Notes under the pieces: generated by a model | The model's input: only the letters and a program-made list of their open reading frames with translations | Database searches by the model: none | Told to the model about the DNA's origin: nothing | Origin: Niabella sp. | Lineage (GTDB): Bacteria > Bacteroidota > Bacteroidia > Chitinophagales > Chitinophagaceae | NCBI GenBank assembly: GCA_017744715.1 | Contig: JAGIAT010000004.1 | Span: 535,655-599,654, forward strand | DNA: 64,000 bases | Reading direction: 5' to 3' | Translations under genes and position numbers: made by a program | Shown here: positions 1 through 8,479 of the stretch, piece by piece | Numbering within the stretch: position 1 is the stretch's first letter | Layout of the letters: every line of letters begins with the position of its first letter

Positions 1-2
1 AT

Positions 3-563
3 GGTGTGGAAATAAGCCGCATCCGGCCTTTGAAGCGCAACGCTATTACCGAACCGCAGGTTGCACACCGGGAACTGTTTCGTTTTGCAGTAGCTTTTTT
101 AGGCTTGTACAAGTCCTTTGCCCGCCTGTTCTTTGGCAAGCGTAAAGGGCTGGCAACACCCTATAACCAGGCACAGGCCAATGTAATGGAAAACATCCAG
201 CTTAGCGGCACCGATGTAATCATCAACTACAGCATGGTGCTTATTTCGAAGGGTGCCCTGCTGGAAATGATTCCCGGCAGTATCAGTGCAGGGGCGGCAC
301 AGGCGATTACGGTTACCTGGACAAACAATGCAGCGTCTGACAGCAGTAATGAAAACGACCTGTGCTCCGTTTTTGTTTACATGCCTTCACGCAGGGACGG
401 GCAGTTTTTTAACGGCGTGGCAGCGCGCCGGGCCGGCACCGCCACGGTAAACATGCTGCCTCTTTACGCGGGCGAAGAAGTGCATGTATGGGCCACCTTT
501 ACCGATGCGGAAGCCACTGTAGCCTGTAATTCGAAATACATGGGCTCCGTAACACTTACCTGA
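3..563 (+). CDS. DUF6266 family protein, 5-prime truncated by the window edge
   Basis: This is the C-terminal part of a protein resembling the DUF6266 family of Bacteroidota, whose function is unknown to me. The reading frame is open to the window edge (the codon before the first GTG reads Gly), so the true start lies outside. What remains begins with the GVEISRIRPLKRNAITEP stretch, followed by a helical segment and then a beta-rich C-terminal half with alternating polar and hydrophobic residues (about residues 70-185), as in a small beta-sandwich domain. No signal peptide can be judged because the N-terminus is missing. A GC-rich hairpin follows 22 bases after the stop. The family assignment rests on remembered family features, so it is reasonable but not certain. 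Confidence 0.7.
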   Translation, partial: GVEISRIRPLKRNAITEPQVAHRELFRFAVAFLGLYKSFARLFFGKRKGLATPYNQAQANVMENIQLSGTDVIINYSMVLISKGALLEMIPGSISAGAAQAITVTWTNNAASDSSNENDLCSVFVYMPSRRDGQFFNGVAARRAGTATVNMLPLYAGEEVHVWATFTDAEATVACNSKYMGSVTLT

Positions 564-585
564 TCTTTTTTTAAAGAAAGGCAAC

Positions 586-617
586 GCCGGGGGTATGATG
601 TAAGCCCCCGGCATTTT
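586..617 (+). terminator. Probable terminator after the DUF6266 gene
   Basis: The arms GCCGGGGG (586-593) and CCCCCGGC (605-612) form an 8-bp GC-rich stem with an 11-nt loop, followed by ATTTT. It lies just after the stop codon of the DUF6266 gene. The T-run is short, so termination strength is uncertain. Confidence 0.6.
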
Positions 618-902
618 ACCGCCCCCCATGCAGTTGTGTAAAACGAATCATTCCTTTCAAGATTCCATACATAACATTTTATTATAATTAAAAGTGTGTA
701 TATTCATAGATGTTTCCGTTTGCTGATGGATGAATGCCTGATCATTGATCAACAGAACGAAAACGCGGTGCGCCTGCTGATTCTTTGATCCGCATGCTTT
801 CACCATTTTACAGTGCCATCCCTGTGGCCGGTGAAACAGGTTATTGAAGAACAGTACAACACCCACCCTGTAACTACCATGCCGGAACTGAAATGAGCAA
901 AC
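618..902. other. Spacer without a recognisable gene
   Basis: I find no convincing gene here. The stretch is AT-rich at its left end and contains a short palindrome TGATCATTGATCA near 740-752. A minus-strand frame crosses it, but that frame also runs antisense through the HTH gene and has no recognisable protein features. Confidence 0.4.
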
Positions 903-927
903 GGGCTTTTCCCGCAAAAGCCCTTTT
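903..927 (+). terminator. Terminator-like hairpin just upstream of the HTH gene
   Basis: GGGCTTTT (903-910) and AAAAGCCC (916-923) make a perfect 8-bp stem with a CCCGC loop, followed by TTTT. It lies only 22 bases before the HTH start codon, so it would either end upstream transcription or act within the 5-prime leader of the HTH gene. The structure is seen directly; its role is inferred. Confidence 0.6.
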
Positions 928-949
928 ATAACCCTTTCAAACATCCAAC

Positions 950-1207
950 ATGGCAACCAAAGTAAATTTGTCTGTACATCAATTAGAGCTGCTTCAAAAA
1001 AAGTATGAAGCGTCTGACGCCTTTGAGCTTGTAAGCAATAAGGCAATGATGCGTATGTTGCATATTTCTAAAAGCACGCTTTACCGGCTGCGCACAGAAA
1101 TGAATATGCCCTATGTTAAAGTGGGCAAACAAGTATTTTATATACGGGGCCTGGTCATACTGCAGCTGCTGCAGCAACATGACGGGCTACCGCCAAAGCG
1201 GGCGTAG
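950..1207 (+). CDS. Small helix-turn-helix (excisionase-like) protein
   Basis: An 85-residue protein with a DNA-binding helix-turn-helix of the MerR/excisionase-like HTH_17 type. The core runs from about residue 26 to 70: ELVSNKAMMRMLHISKSTLYRLR supplies the helices in two parts, followed by a wing-like VKVGKQVFYIRG segment that in this family normally reads out a conserved Arg/Lys before a beta-turn. In Bacteroidota such proteins often accompany mobile elements or act as small regulators, but no integrase or transfer gene is visible here. The start ATG has no clear Shine-Dalgarno sequence, which is normal for the phylum. It is a single gene between a terminator-like hairpin and a repeat-rich spacer. 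The target site is unknown. Confidence 0.75.
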   Translation: MATKVNLSVHQLELLQKKYEASDAFELVSNKAMMRMLHISKSTLYRLRTEMNMPYVKVGKQVFYIRGLVILQLLQQHDGLPPKRA

Positions 1208-1292
1208 TTCCGGGGAAAAACGAACCACAAAGACAGGAAGACACAAAGAAGCACAAAGAATAAAATACCCTTAGTGCAGCTTCACGAATCTT

Positions 1293-1324
1293 CTGTCAGC
1301 GTCCCTTCCAGGAGACGCCGACAG
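1293..1324. repeat. CTGTC-GCGTC hairpin, copy 1
   Basis: An imperfect palindrome with arms CTGTC-A-GCGTC and GACGC-C-GACAG around a short CCTTCC-type loop. It is repeated at two further sites in the same spacer with few base changes. Confidence 0.7.
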
Positions 1325-1562
1325 GAAGCAGTAAGGAAAGGGCAGTATCCTATAATTAAAAAGCTACTATGATTGGAGTGCCAAGGTGACGGGGTGACTT
1401 GTGGGACATGGCGCGATATTCAAATATAGTGCGGCTTTGTGCCTTTGTGCTTTTGTGGCAAACAATCCACCGCGCCCGCTGCTCCTTTGCGCCGTTGCGA
1501 GAAAAACGAAGCACGAAGAAACACAAAGCATAAAATCACCTTAGTGCTGCTTCACGAATCTT

Positions 1563-1594
1563 CTGTCAGCGTCCCCTCCAGGAGACGCCGACAG
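1563..1594. repeat. CTGTC-GCGTC hairpin, copy 2
   Basis: Second copy of the same palindrome, differing from copy 1 at one loop base. It lies in the second full repeat unit and keeps both arms intact. Confidence 0.7.
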
Positions 1595-1715
1595 GAAGCA
1601 GTAAAACGAACCACAAAGACAGGAAGACACAAAGAAACACAAAGAATAAAATACCCTTAGTGTAGCTTTGTTCCTTAGTGCCTTTGTGGTAAACGACTGA
1701 AAGGCTGCTCACCTG

Positions 1716-1747
1716 CTGTCTGCGTCCCTTCCAGGAGGCTCCGACAG
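1716..1747. repeat. CTGTC-GCGTC hairpin, copy 3
   Basis: Third copy. The changes in the arms (CTGTCTGCGTC against GGCTCCGACAG) weaken the inner part of the stem, so this copy is more diverged. Confidence 0.6.
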
Positions 1748-1898
1748 GAAGCCAAAAGAATAAACCTTAGTGCTGCTAATAACATCCACCTTAGTGCTGC
1801 TTCGAGCCTTAGTGCCTTTGTGGCGAACGATTTAAAGCCTGCCTCCCGTCTGCACAAAACCGTTGACGAATGTCATTAATTTCTAAAAAAGGCCTGAA

Positions 1899-1906
1899 TA
1901 CTTTTG
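1899..1906 (+). promoter_or_regulatory. Candidate -7 promoter element for the DUF4345 gene
   Basis: TACTTTTG matches the Bacteroidota -7 consensus TAnnTTTG and ends 19 bases before the ATG at 1926. No clear TTTG -33 element is seen at the usual spacing, so this is a moderate call. Confidence 0.5.
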
Positions 1907-1925
1907 CATTCTAAATAACAACAAG

Positions 1926-2336
1926 ATGAAAAAAATATTCAGTTATGCCGGTTACGGATTTGTTTGTATCTCCGCTTTAAGCCTTGCATGGGTTGCGGCC
2001 CTGGCCTGGTATAATCCGCAGGCGGTGATGGACCTGGTGCATGTAACGCTGAACAACACCGATGCATTAAGCTCTATCAGGGGTGTGTATGGCGGCGTGG
2101 GTTTTTCCATCATTGCCGTATTGCTTTATACAATGCGCAGGAACCTGGCCCTGGCGCTGCTTTTCCTGGCCCTGTTCTGGTGGCTGTATGCCTTATCAAG
2201 ATTGGTTACCATCTGGGCCAACGGATCTTTGGGCAGCTTTGGCAGCAACTGGCTTACCATTGAAACAACGTTTGGCATTATTGCACTGGTGCTTTATCTG
2301 GGCAACCGGAAACGCGCTTACGCAACACCATCTTGA
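1926..2336 (+). CDS. DUF4345 family small membrane protein
   Basis: A 136-residue protein with four hydrophobic segments (about 8-28, 50-70, 75-95 and 105-125), so it should be an integral inner-membrane protein. The SSIRGVYGGVGFSI stretch after the first membrane segment matches the Gly-rich region typical of DUF4345 proteins. The family has no established function that I know of. The gene stands alone between a candidate promoter and a good terminator, so it is probably a single-gene transcript. The C-terminus ends in a short basic tail (NRKRAYATPS). Confidence 0.75.
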   Translation: MKKIFSYAGYGFVCISALSLAWVAALAWYNPQAVMDLVHVTLNNTDALSSIRGVYGGVGFSIIAVLLYTMRRNLALALLFLALFWWLYALSRLVTIWANGSLGSFGSNWLTIETTFGIIALVLYLGNRKRAYATPS

Positions 2337-2363
2337 TGCTTAATAATGATTCCACATTAACCG

Positions 2364-2393
2364 AGGAACGTCTATGGCGTTCCTTTGCTTTTT
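2364..2393 (+). terminator. Intrinsic terminator after the DUF4345 gene
   Basis: AGGAACG (2364-2370) pairs with CGTTCCT (2378-2384) around a 7-nt loop, followed by TTGCTTTTT. Position and orientation fit the gene ending at 2336. Confidence 0.7.
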
Positions 2394-2512
2394 GCACGCC
2401 TTGTTAAAATGTTTATAAATGATCCGTGAACGGCATTACGCACGCATGCAGTGCCGGCATCTTTGTTAACTTCATACGCTTCTGCTATTCTAAAACCTAA
2501 ATATGCACATGT

Positions 2513-3352
2513 ATGAGATACACGATTTTACTTGCCCTGGTATTATTTGTAACAGCCTGTAATGCCCCGAGGTCCGTCTCTCCGGATCTTAAAAAACCCT
2601 CTTCAGCCAGAGATACCCTGCATTTTTATTCAAAAAATGTAAAGGACTCCTTTACCATTTATGTAAACCTTCCTGCCGATTATTTAGCAGACAGCAGCAA
2701 ACATTTTCCGGTAGTGTACCTGCTGGATGCCAATCTGTACTTTGATATTATGGCCACCGTACTCAACAACTATACAGCGGTGGGCCTTACACCTCCGGTG
2801 ATACTGGCAGGTATTGGCTACAAAGACTTCCAGGCAATGGACTCGCTCCGGAACAGGGATTATACATTTCCCACGGCGATTCCTGAATATGAGATGCCGG
2901 TAAGCGGAGGCGCCCCTCAATTCCTGGCATTTATCACCAACGAGCTGGCCCCTGCCCTCGACCGGCAATTCCGGACCGACACATTGCAGCAAACATTGAT
3001 GGGCCATTCACTGGGTGGTTATTTTACCTCCTATGCCCTGCAACAGCGGCTGGCCGGCAAACAACACCGGTTCCGGAATTATATTGCAGCAAGCCCTTCT
3101 TTACATTACAACAACTACTTCCTGCTGAATGAACTTAAAAAAGCGGTTCCGGTACAGCACGACAGTCTTAATGTTTACATCACCTTTGGTGGCCTGGAAA
3201 AACAGGATAGCCTTTGCCGCCAACTTCCCCTGCTACTTCCATCCGGCATTACAAAAAAGATCGACATCTATTCTGCCTTGGATCATATGGACACACAGCT
3301 ACCATCTTTTGTTAAAGGGCTTCAGTGGCAGGCAGAGGCCAGGAACCCGTAA
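2513..3352 (+). CDS. Alpha/beta hydrolase esterase, probable lipoprotein
   Basis: A 279-residue protein of the esterase-D/enterochelin-esterase-like alpha/beta hydrolase group. The N-terminus is a lipoprotein signal with a VTAC lipobox, so the mature protein is probably anchored by Cys16. The nucleophile elbow GHSLGG is clear in the middle (about residue 165), preceded by the PVVYLLDANLYF strand typical of the group, and a late LDHMD provides the likely catalytic His. The acid residue cannot be fixed by eye. The substrate is unknown; family members hydrolyse acyl esters of sugars, siderophores or small thiol esters. The gene stands alone and ends at a strong terminator. Confidence 0.8.
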   Translation: MRYTILLALVLFVTACNAPRSVSPDLKKPSSARDTLHFYSKNVKDSFTIYVNLPADYLADSSKHFPVVYLLDANLYFDIMATVLNNYTAVGLTPPVILAGIGYKDFQAMDSLRNRDYTFPTAIPEYEMPVSGGAPQFLAFITNELAPALDRQFRTDTLQQTLMGHSLGGYFTSYALQQRLAGKQHRFRNYIAASPSLHYNNYFLLNELKKAVPVQHDSLNVYITFGGLEKQDSLCRQLPLLLPSGITKKIDIYSALDHMDTQLPSFVKGLQWQAEARNP

Positions 3353-3358
3353 AAAAAA

Positions 3359-3384
3359 GCCCGCATTTAACAGCGGGCATTTTT
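3359..3384. terminator. Bidirectional terminator between convergent genes
   Basis: GCCCGC (3359-3364) and GCGGGC (3373-3378) form a stem flanked by a run of As on the left and ATTTTT on the right, so it can end transcription of the esterase gene (plus) and of the GH109-type gene (minus). Confidence 0.8.
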
Positions 3385-3403
3385 AAAATGAACAGTTTAC
3401 GTA

Positions 3404-4759
3404 TTAATAATCATCATTGAGCGCAAATACCGGCTTGCGGTACATCCAGTCGCCCCCGGTAAAATCCGGAAATTCTACGGTCTGATGACCCAGCGCGATC
3501 GATTGCTCGCTCAGCGGTGTGATGGCGCTCCAGGTGGCGGCATCATATACATCCATTTGCGTAGGCTCTTTCCGTTTTGCAGACTCAATGAATGAATGGA
3601 TCACAAAGAAGTCCATACCACCATGACCGGCGCCTTCTGCGTCCTTGCCGTATTTTTTCCACAACGGGTGATCGTATTTATCCAGCCACTCCTGCGCCTT
3701 ATCCCAGGTATGTGGCTTGGATACGCCCTCTACGTAAATACCACTGTTTACATCCATCCACAATCCTTTTGTTCCCTGTACCCGGAAGCCGAGTGAATAC
3801 GGGCGCGGCAGGTTGGTATCATGCTGCAGGATTACGGTTTCGCCGTTTACACAGCTGATCTGCGTGGTTACGATATCGCCCAGTTTAAAGTTTACTTTTG
3901 CATTCTTATGGGTAGGGCCGCCTACGTCTACAATGTACTCATGCAGGCCGCGGGATTTTGTTGAAAATGCATTGAGCGATACAAAACGGTTGCCGCGGTT
4001 GATATTGATGTACTGCGCTACCGGTCCAACACCATGGGTAGGATAAAGATCCCCGTTGCGCCACACGGAATGATCCGTACGCCAGCGAGATTCTGAGTAT
4101 CCGTCGGTATGACCGAACTCGGCACCCTTTCCGTAAGGTGTTTTGCCATCATTGAATTTTACCCCGCGCAGGTCATGCTGATAACCGCCCTGCAGGTGCA
4201 CCAGCTCTCCAAATACGTTCTGACGTACCATGTTCAGCACTGCCAGCACATCGCGGCGGTAGCAAACATTTTCCAGCATCATTACATGCCCGTTGTACCG
4301 TTCGGCCGCACGTACCACATCCCAATGATCCTGTAAAGAAATACCAAGGATCACCTCCGTACCTACATATTTGATACCCGATTCCAGGGCGCCAATGATC
4401 ATGGGTTTATGCAGTTCCCAGGGCGTTGCGATTACCACCGCTTCGATGCCCTTTTTTGCATACATATTTTTCCAGTCTTCCGGTCCGTTCGAATAGTATA
4501 CCGGTGCCTTCTTACCTGCTTTTGAAAATTTTTCTTTAGCGGCTTCAATGCAACGCGGATCAATATCACAAACACCCACCACTTCTACATCATCGCGTTT
4601 TAATAAAAGATCCAGGTGCCAGATACCCCGGGCGCCCACACCTACGATTGCCACTTTTAGTTTGGAAGCAGCCGTGGGTTTAAACACGGTTTCTGATGGC
4701 AGAATGGCAACCGAAGCCATTGCCAGCCCGGCGCTTTTTACAAAGTCTTTACGTTTCAT
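3404..4759 (-). CDS. GH109-type Gfo/Idh/MocA protein (alpha-N-acetylgalactosaminidase-like)
   Basis: A 451-residue protein with an N-terminal KRKDFVKSAGL export-type segment and a Rossmann dinucleotide-binding domain starting at about residue 34 (VAIVGVGARG, then VVGVCDID). The C-terminal half carries features I recognise from GH109 enzymes: YPTHGVGPVAQYININRG, YDHPLWKKYG, GHGGMDFFV and the final EFPDFTGGDW. GH109 members use a tightly bound NAD in a redox-assisted retaining mechanism and remove terminal alpha-GalNAc. The signal resembles Tat leaders but has a single Arg, so the export route is uncertain. It is transcribed alone, ending at the terminator near 3370. A beta-galactosidase gene lies upstream on the same strand, which suggests glycan breakdown. 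Family confidence is high; substrate specificity is inferred. Confidence 0.85.
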   Translation of the reverse strand: MKRKDFVKSAGLAMASVAILPSETVFKPTAASKLKVAIVGVGARGIWHLDLLLKRDDVEVVGVCDIDPRCIEAAKEKFSKAGKKAPVYYSNGPEDWKNMYAKKGIEAVVIATPWELHKPMIIGALESGIKYVGTEVILGISLQDHWDVVRAAERYNGHVMMLENVCYRRDVLAVLNMVRQNVFGELVHLQGGYQHDLRGVKFNDGKTPYGKGAEFGHTDGYSESRWRTDHSVWRNGDLYPTHGVGPVAQYININRGNRFVSLNAFSTKSRGLHEYIVDVGGPTHKNAKVNFKLGDIVTTQISCVNGETVILQHDTNLPRPYSLGFRVQGTKGLWMDVNSGIYVEGVSKPHTWDKAQEWLDKYDHPLWKKYGKDAEGAGHGGMDFFVIHSFIESAKRKEPTQMDVYDAATWSAITPLSEQSIALGHQTVEFPDFTGGDWMYRKPVFALNDDY

Positions 4760-5116
4760 CCGTATTTTATTTTATGCCCGCCCCGCTGCTGCGGAGTCGA
4801 ACGGGTTTTATATAATGCCTCGTCTTTACCGGCCGGTACACGGCCTGTTGCAATCATCGGGATCCGGCAACCAGGCACCTAAGATAGCCTGAATCACACA
4901 GATCAAAAAGGAACCGTACCTGTTTTTAAAGAGCAACCGTTTGCGCAGCGTTCCAGCGCCGTTCTTAACGAACGGGCGCATTTCAAATTTTCGTTTTGAC
5001 AACCTTTTCTTTAGTTGTCCTTTCTACGCGAAGCGAGAAATCTCACTCTTAAAGAAGAAGATCTCGCCCTTTGGTGCCAATGATAGATTACATGATACAT
5101 TGAACAACAATTATAC
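4760..5116. other. Spacer upstream of the GH109-type gene
   Basis: No gene is supported here. The open frame crossing 4941-5222 has no protein-like features and runs into the inverted repeat that follows. The promoter of the GH109-type gene should lie near 4770-4850 on the minus strand, but no clear TAnnTTTG element is visible. Confidence 0.4.
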
Positions 5117-5227
5117 TTTCGTCATGCCGAGCGTAACAGAGTGGAGCCGAGGCATCTCTCTGTTGTCAGACTGCCCGGGCATTAAGAGACCCTTCCGCTC
5201 TGCTTCGCTGCGGTCAGGGTGACGAAA
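5117..5227. repeat. 111-bp imperfect inverted repeat
   Basis: The ends TTTCGTCATGCCGAGCG and its counterpart CGGTCAGGGTGACGAAA are imperfect inverted copies, and the inner parts (gaggcatctc against agagaccctt) continue the pairing in broken form. It resembles the gtcatcctgagcgaagcg-type element scattered through many Bacteroidota genomes. It encodes no protein. Confidence 0.7.
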
Positions 5228-5308
5228 GAATATTGTGTCATAGGCACATTGGTTTTACAACATAAATTAAAAACTCGAAATCACGATTGCGAAAATTCGA
5301 AATGCATC

Positions 5309-8300
5309 CTAACGGACAGGGCGTATCCAGTAGCTATAGGCATAAGTGCCCGGGGTGATCCAGTATTGCTTTAACGGCATGGCGCCCCAACTGTCGATCC
5401 CCTGCAGCCCCAGCTGTTTCAGATCCATATGCATAAAGATCCTGCCGGCTTTTTCCAACTCACCGGAGTGAAACTGTTTCTTTTCCGGTGCGGGATCCAG
5501 CTGCTCCAGGCTGTAAGGCAATGCCGATGCAGAAAGCACGCTGTCTGCCAGTTCAAACCGTACACCAAGTCCTTTACCATTGAGCATGCTGATCCAGCGG
5601 ACATCGGTTTTATTGCCGCTTTCCTGCGGGCGGGCGTAAGAGAAGTACTGCTGATCGATGGTTTGACTGTAGGTACCGATATTGCTGGCGGTATGCCGGT
5701 CCCAATAGTTCTCCCACGGACCGCGGCCATACCACCGGATTTTTGAAAATTCTTTTTCCAGCTCCAGGTCATTCCCGATCCGCATCACCGTTTTGTAATC
5801 GCCGGCCTTCAGCGTGTAATTATTTTTTACCAGGATATTGCCATCGCCATATACCGTAAATACCTGTTCCGTTGTTGCCGTTCCGCCTGAAATAGCTGCG
5901 GTAAAAGCAACCCGGTATTCACTCTTGCTTACCTGCTCCGTTGTAGCCTGAACACCGGTTGCCGATTCGTAGGCATTGCGCCAGTTACGGAGCGACCGGT
6001 TTAAACCGGCACCAATATCATTATCCGTAGGTGCGCGGTAAAATGCGGGGCGCGGACCTTTTGCGATAACGCGGGTACCTTTTAACGTATATTGTTCCAG
6101 CGTTCCCTTTTCCAGGTCAAACTCAGCAGTAAAGCCGCTGCCCTTCAGCGTAAGGTGGTTGCCATTTTTTGTTGCGGTAATGGCGGCAGCCGTTCCCTGG
6201 TAATTGTAGGGTACCGGCGTTCCGTTATAGGCAAACTGTTCCGCAGCAACCTCATAGTTTTTCTCCAGGAAGGGTTCTTCTTTTTTTAAGCGGTAGTATA
6301 CATTGAGCAAATATTCTTTTCCTGCTTTGGGCTTTAATGTAACCGGCAATACCAGCTGCGCCTTTGACTGTGGTGCTATATTCAACCCCGCAAGGGTACC
6401 CTTTGCCGCTACGGCGCCATCTTCGGTAACCTCCCAGTCGAGCTGCACATTGGAAAGATCTTTGAAGAAAAATCCGTTGGTTACTTCAATTTCATTATTG
6501 CCCTTATATACGGTTTTGATATTCTGGTGTACTTTTTTGATCTCAACGGCCATGGGCGTCAGGTTGCGGTAGGCGGTCACCACGCCTTTTACGCAAAAAT
6601 CATTGTCGCTGAAGTTTTCATCTACCGGGCCGCTCAGCGGGAAATCGCCTCCATAGGCCAGGATGCGTTTACCGTTCTTTACAGTATCGATGCCCTGGTC
6701 GATCCACTCCCAGATATACCCGCCCTGGGTGCCGGAGGTAGATTCGATCGCATCCCAGTATTCCTTAAAGTTGCCCAGACTGTTGCCCATGATATGCGCG
6801 TATTCGCTCATAATATAAGGTCTTCCGTCTTTGGAGTTCTTTTGCCAGGCCACGCTGTTGGGCGAGGGATATTGCGGGCAGATCACATCGGTATTATAAT
6901 CATATTCTGCGCGCTCGTATTGTACGGGGCGACTGTCTTTCTTTTTCAGCCAGTCGTATCCTTCATACATATTGATGCCGTTGCCGGCTTCATTGCCCAA
7001 TGACCAGGTAATGATGGACGGATGATTTTTATCGCGCTCATACATGCGCTGGATCCGCGCCAGGTGTGGCATGCGCCATTGTTTATCATTGGCAAAGGTA
7101 TACTCCAGGTCGTAGTACCGGCCGTGCGATTCAATGTTGGCCTCATCAATTACGTACAACCCGTATTCATCGCAAAGCTCCAGCCAGTAAGGATCCGGCG
7201 GATAGTGCGAATGCCGCACGGCGTTTACGTTCAGCTTTTTCATCATCTCCATATCCTTGCGCATATCGGCCCTTGTTAAGGTATGCCCCGTGCGGGCATT
7301 GTGCTCATGCCGGTTTACGCCTTTAAAGAATACGCGTTTACCATTTACCAGGAAATCGCGTCCTTTGATTTCGATGGTACGGAAGCCTACCCGAACGGGC
7401 ACCACTTCCAGTGTTTCGCCCTGTTTATTTTTGAGCGTTACCAACAGGGTGTACAGGTTGGGGGTTTCCGCCGTCCAGGCTTTTACACCCGGTATGGTGG
7501 TTTTAAACGATACATCCGTTTTATAACGCCCCAGCACCGTAAACGCAGGCAGGGTTTCACGGAACACGGATTTCCCGTTATCACTCACCAATTCCAGCTC
7601 CACGGTTGCGGTGTCTTTTTTTGAATGCAGCGTTTTTTTATCTGTTTTGTAGCTGTTCACTTCTCCCTGGAACGTAAAGGCGCCGTCCTTATAGTTGTTT
7701 TCCAATGTGGAGCTGATCTTAAAATCCCGGAGATCCAGCAGCGGTGTTGCGTAGAGATATACCTCCCGCTCAATACCGGAGATCCGCCACATATCCTGGC
7801 ACTCCAGATAACTGCCGTCGCTCCAGCGGTATACTTCCAGCGCCACCAGGTTTTCACCGGGTTTTACATATTTAGTGATATCAAATTCGGCGGAGAGTTT
7901 GCTGTCTTCGCTATACCCCACTTTTTGTCCGTTTACCCAGATAAAGAACGCCGACTTTACAGCACCCAGGTGAATGAATACCTGGCGGCCATCCCAGTCC
8001 TGGGGAATGATCACCTTCTTGCGATAAGAACCTACGGGGTTATTATCTTCCGGTATATCAAACGGCGGGTTTAACCGGCTGCCGGTTTTTGCCCTGCCCG
8101 TAAACTCGTAGGGATGGTTTACATAAATCGGCAGGCCATAGCCATTTACCTCCCAGTTGGCCGGTACCGGAAAATTGTTCCATTTGCTGTCATCAAAATC
8201 CGTTTTGTAAAAATCCTTAGGGCGTTTGTTAGGATCCTGTACCCAGTTGAAACGCCAGTTTCCGTTTAAGGATATGAAATACTTTGACCGTTCTTTTTCT

Positions 8301-8467
8301 CTTTTTTCTGCCAGGTCCTTTGTTTCAAAGGCAAAGGCATTGGCCCGCATGGGCATCCGGTTTACCGAAACCACTTCCGGCGTTTGCAATTCAGCGGGAA
8401 GGGTTTGCCCGCATACAAAACCGGCAAGCAACAAGCTTCCCGTTAATGATAGTATCTGCTTCTTCAT
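5309..8467 (-). CDS. GH2 beta-galactosidase, secreted (LacZ type)
   Basis: A large GH2 enzyme that hydrolyses terminal beta-galactosides. I chose the ATG four codons inside the longest frame because it starts a good signal peptide (MKKQILSLTGSLLLAGFVCG), which points to a periplasmic enzyme. Counting from the longer frame (start at 8479), the sugar-binding jelly-roll domain covers about 65-245, the first Ig-like domain 250-365, and the TIM barrel 370-660 with acid/base Glu497 in SLGNEAGNG and nucleophile Glu559 in IMSEYAHIMGNS. The rest is a second Ig-like domain and the Bgal small-chain domain. Length is normal for LacZ-type enzymes. No susC/susD pair is adjacent, so it is not an obvious polysaccharide-utilisation locus. 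Specificity within beta-galactosides is unknown. Confidence 0.92.
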   Translation of the reverse strand: MKKQILSLTGSLLLAGFVCGQTLPAELQTPEVVSVNRMPMRANAFAFETKDLAEKREKERSKYFISLNGNWRFNWVQDPNKRPKDFYKTDFDDSKWNNFPVPANWEVNGYGLPIYVNHPYEFTGRAKTGSRLNPPFDIPEDNNPVGSYRKKVIIPQDWDGRQVFIHLGAVKSAFFIWVNGQKVGYSEDSKLSAEFDITKYVKPGENLVALEVYRWSDGSYLECQDMWRISGIEREVYLYATPLLDLRDFKISSTLENNYKDGAFTFQGEVNSYKTDKKTLHSKKDTATVELELVSDNGKSVFRETLPAFTVLGRYKTDVSFKTTIPGVKAWTAETPNLYTLLVTLKNKQGETLEVVPVRVGFRTIEIKGRDFLVNGKRVFFKGVNRHEHNARTGHTLTRADMRKDMEMMKKLNVNAVRHSHYPPDPYWLELCDEYGLYVIDEANIESHGRYYDLEYTFANDKQWRMPHLARIQRMYERDKNHPSIITWSLGNEAGNGINMYEGYDWLKKKDSRPVQYERAEYDYNTDVICPQYPSPNSVAWQKNSKDGRPYIMSEYAHIMGNSLGNFKEYWDAIESTSGTQGGYIWEWIDQGIDTVKNGKRILAYGGDFPLSGPVDENFSDNDFCVKGVVTAYRNLTPMAVEIKKVHQNIKTVYKGNNEIEVTNGFFFKDLSNVQLDWEVTEDGAVAAKGTLAGLNIAPQSKAQLVLPVTLKPKAGKEYLLNVYYRLKKEEPFLEKNYEVAAEQFAYNGTPVPYNYQGTAAAITATKNGNHLTLKGSGFTAEFDLEKGTLEQYTLKGTRVIAKGPRPAFYRAPTDNDIGAGLNRSLRNWRNAYESATGVQATTEQVSKSEYRVAFTAAISGGTATTEQVFTVYGDGNILVKNNYTLKAGDYKTVMRIGNDLELEKEFSKIRWYGRGPWENYWDRHTASNIGTYSQTIDQQYFSYARPQESGNKTDVRWISMLNGKGLGVRFELADSVLSASALPYSLEQLDPAPEKKQFHSGELEKAGRIFMHMDLKQLGLQGIDSWGAMPLKQYWITPGTYAYSYWIRPVR

Positions 8468-8479
8468 ATTTATAAACAA

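Larger units (their letters stand above)
1208..1860. repeat. Intergenic repeat cluster (cacaaaga/ttagtgcctttgtgg type)
   Basis: This gene-free spacer contains several degenerate copies of a unit made of an A-rich arm (accacaaagacaggaagaca and variants), a middle stretch (ttagtgcagcttcacgaatc), and a hairpin-forming stretch. Copies begin near 1216, 1500 and 1605, with a partial copy near 1660-1830. The opposite-orientation word ttagtgcctttgtggt also occurs, so parts can pair with each other. The apparent open frames inside are built entirely from repeat sequence and are not genes. Confidence 0.8.

Noticed and set aside
657..1046. 129-codon minus-strand frame overlapping the HTH gene
   Set aside because: It runs antisense through the HTH gene and has no recognisable domain; the HTH gene has a clear domain and a preceding hairpin.
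1439..1857. Open frames within the 1.2-1.86 kb spacer
   Set aside because: They translate the direct and inverted repeats; no protein features.
1208..1860. CRISPR array in the repeat spacer
   Set aside because: Repeats differ in length and spacing, are degenerate, and there are no cas genes.
4941..5222. 93-codon frame before the beta-galactosidase gene
   Set aside because: It ends inside the 111-bp inverted repeat and has no protein character.
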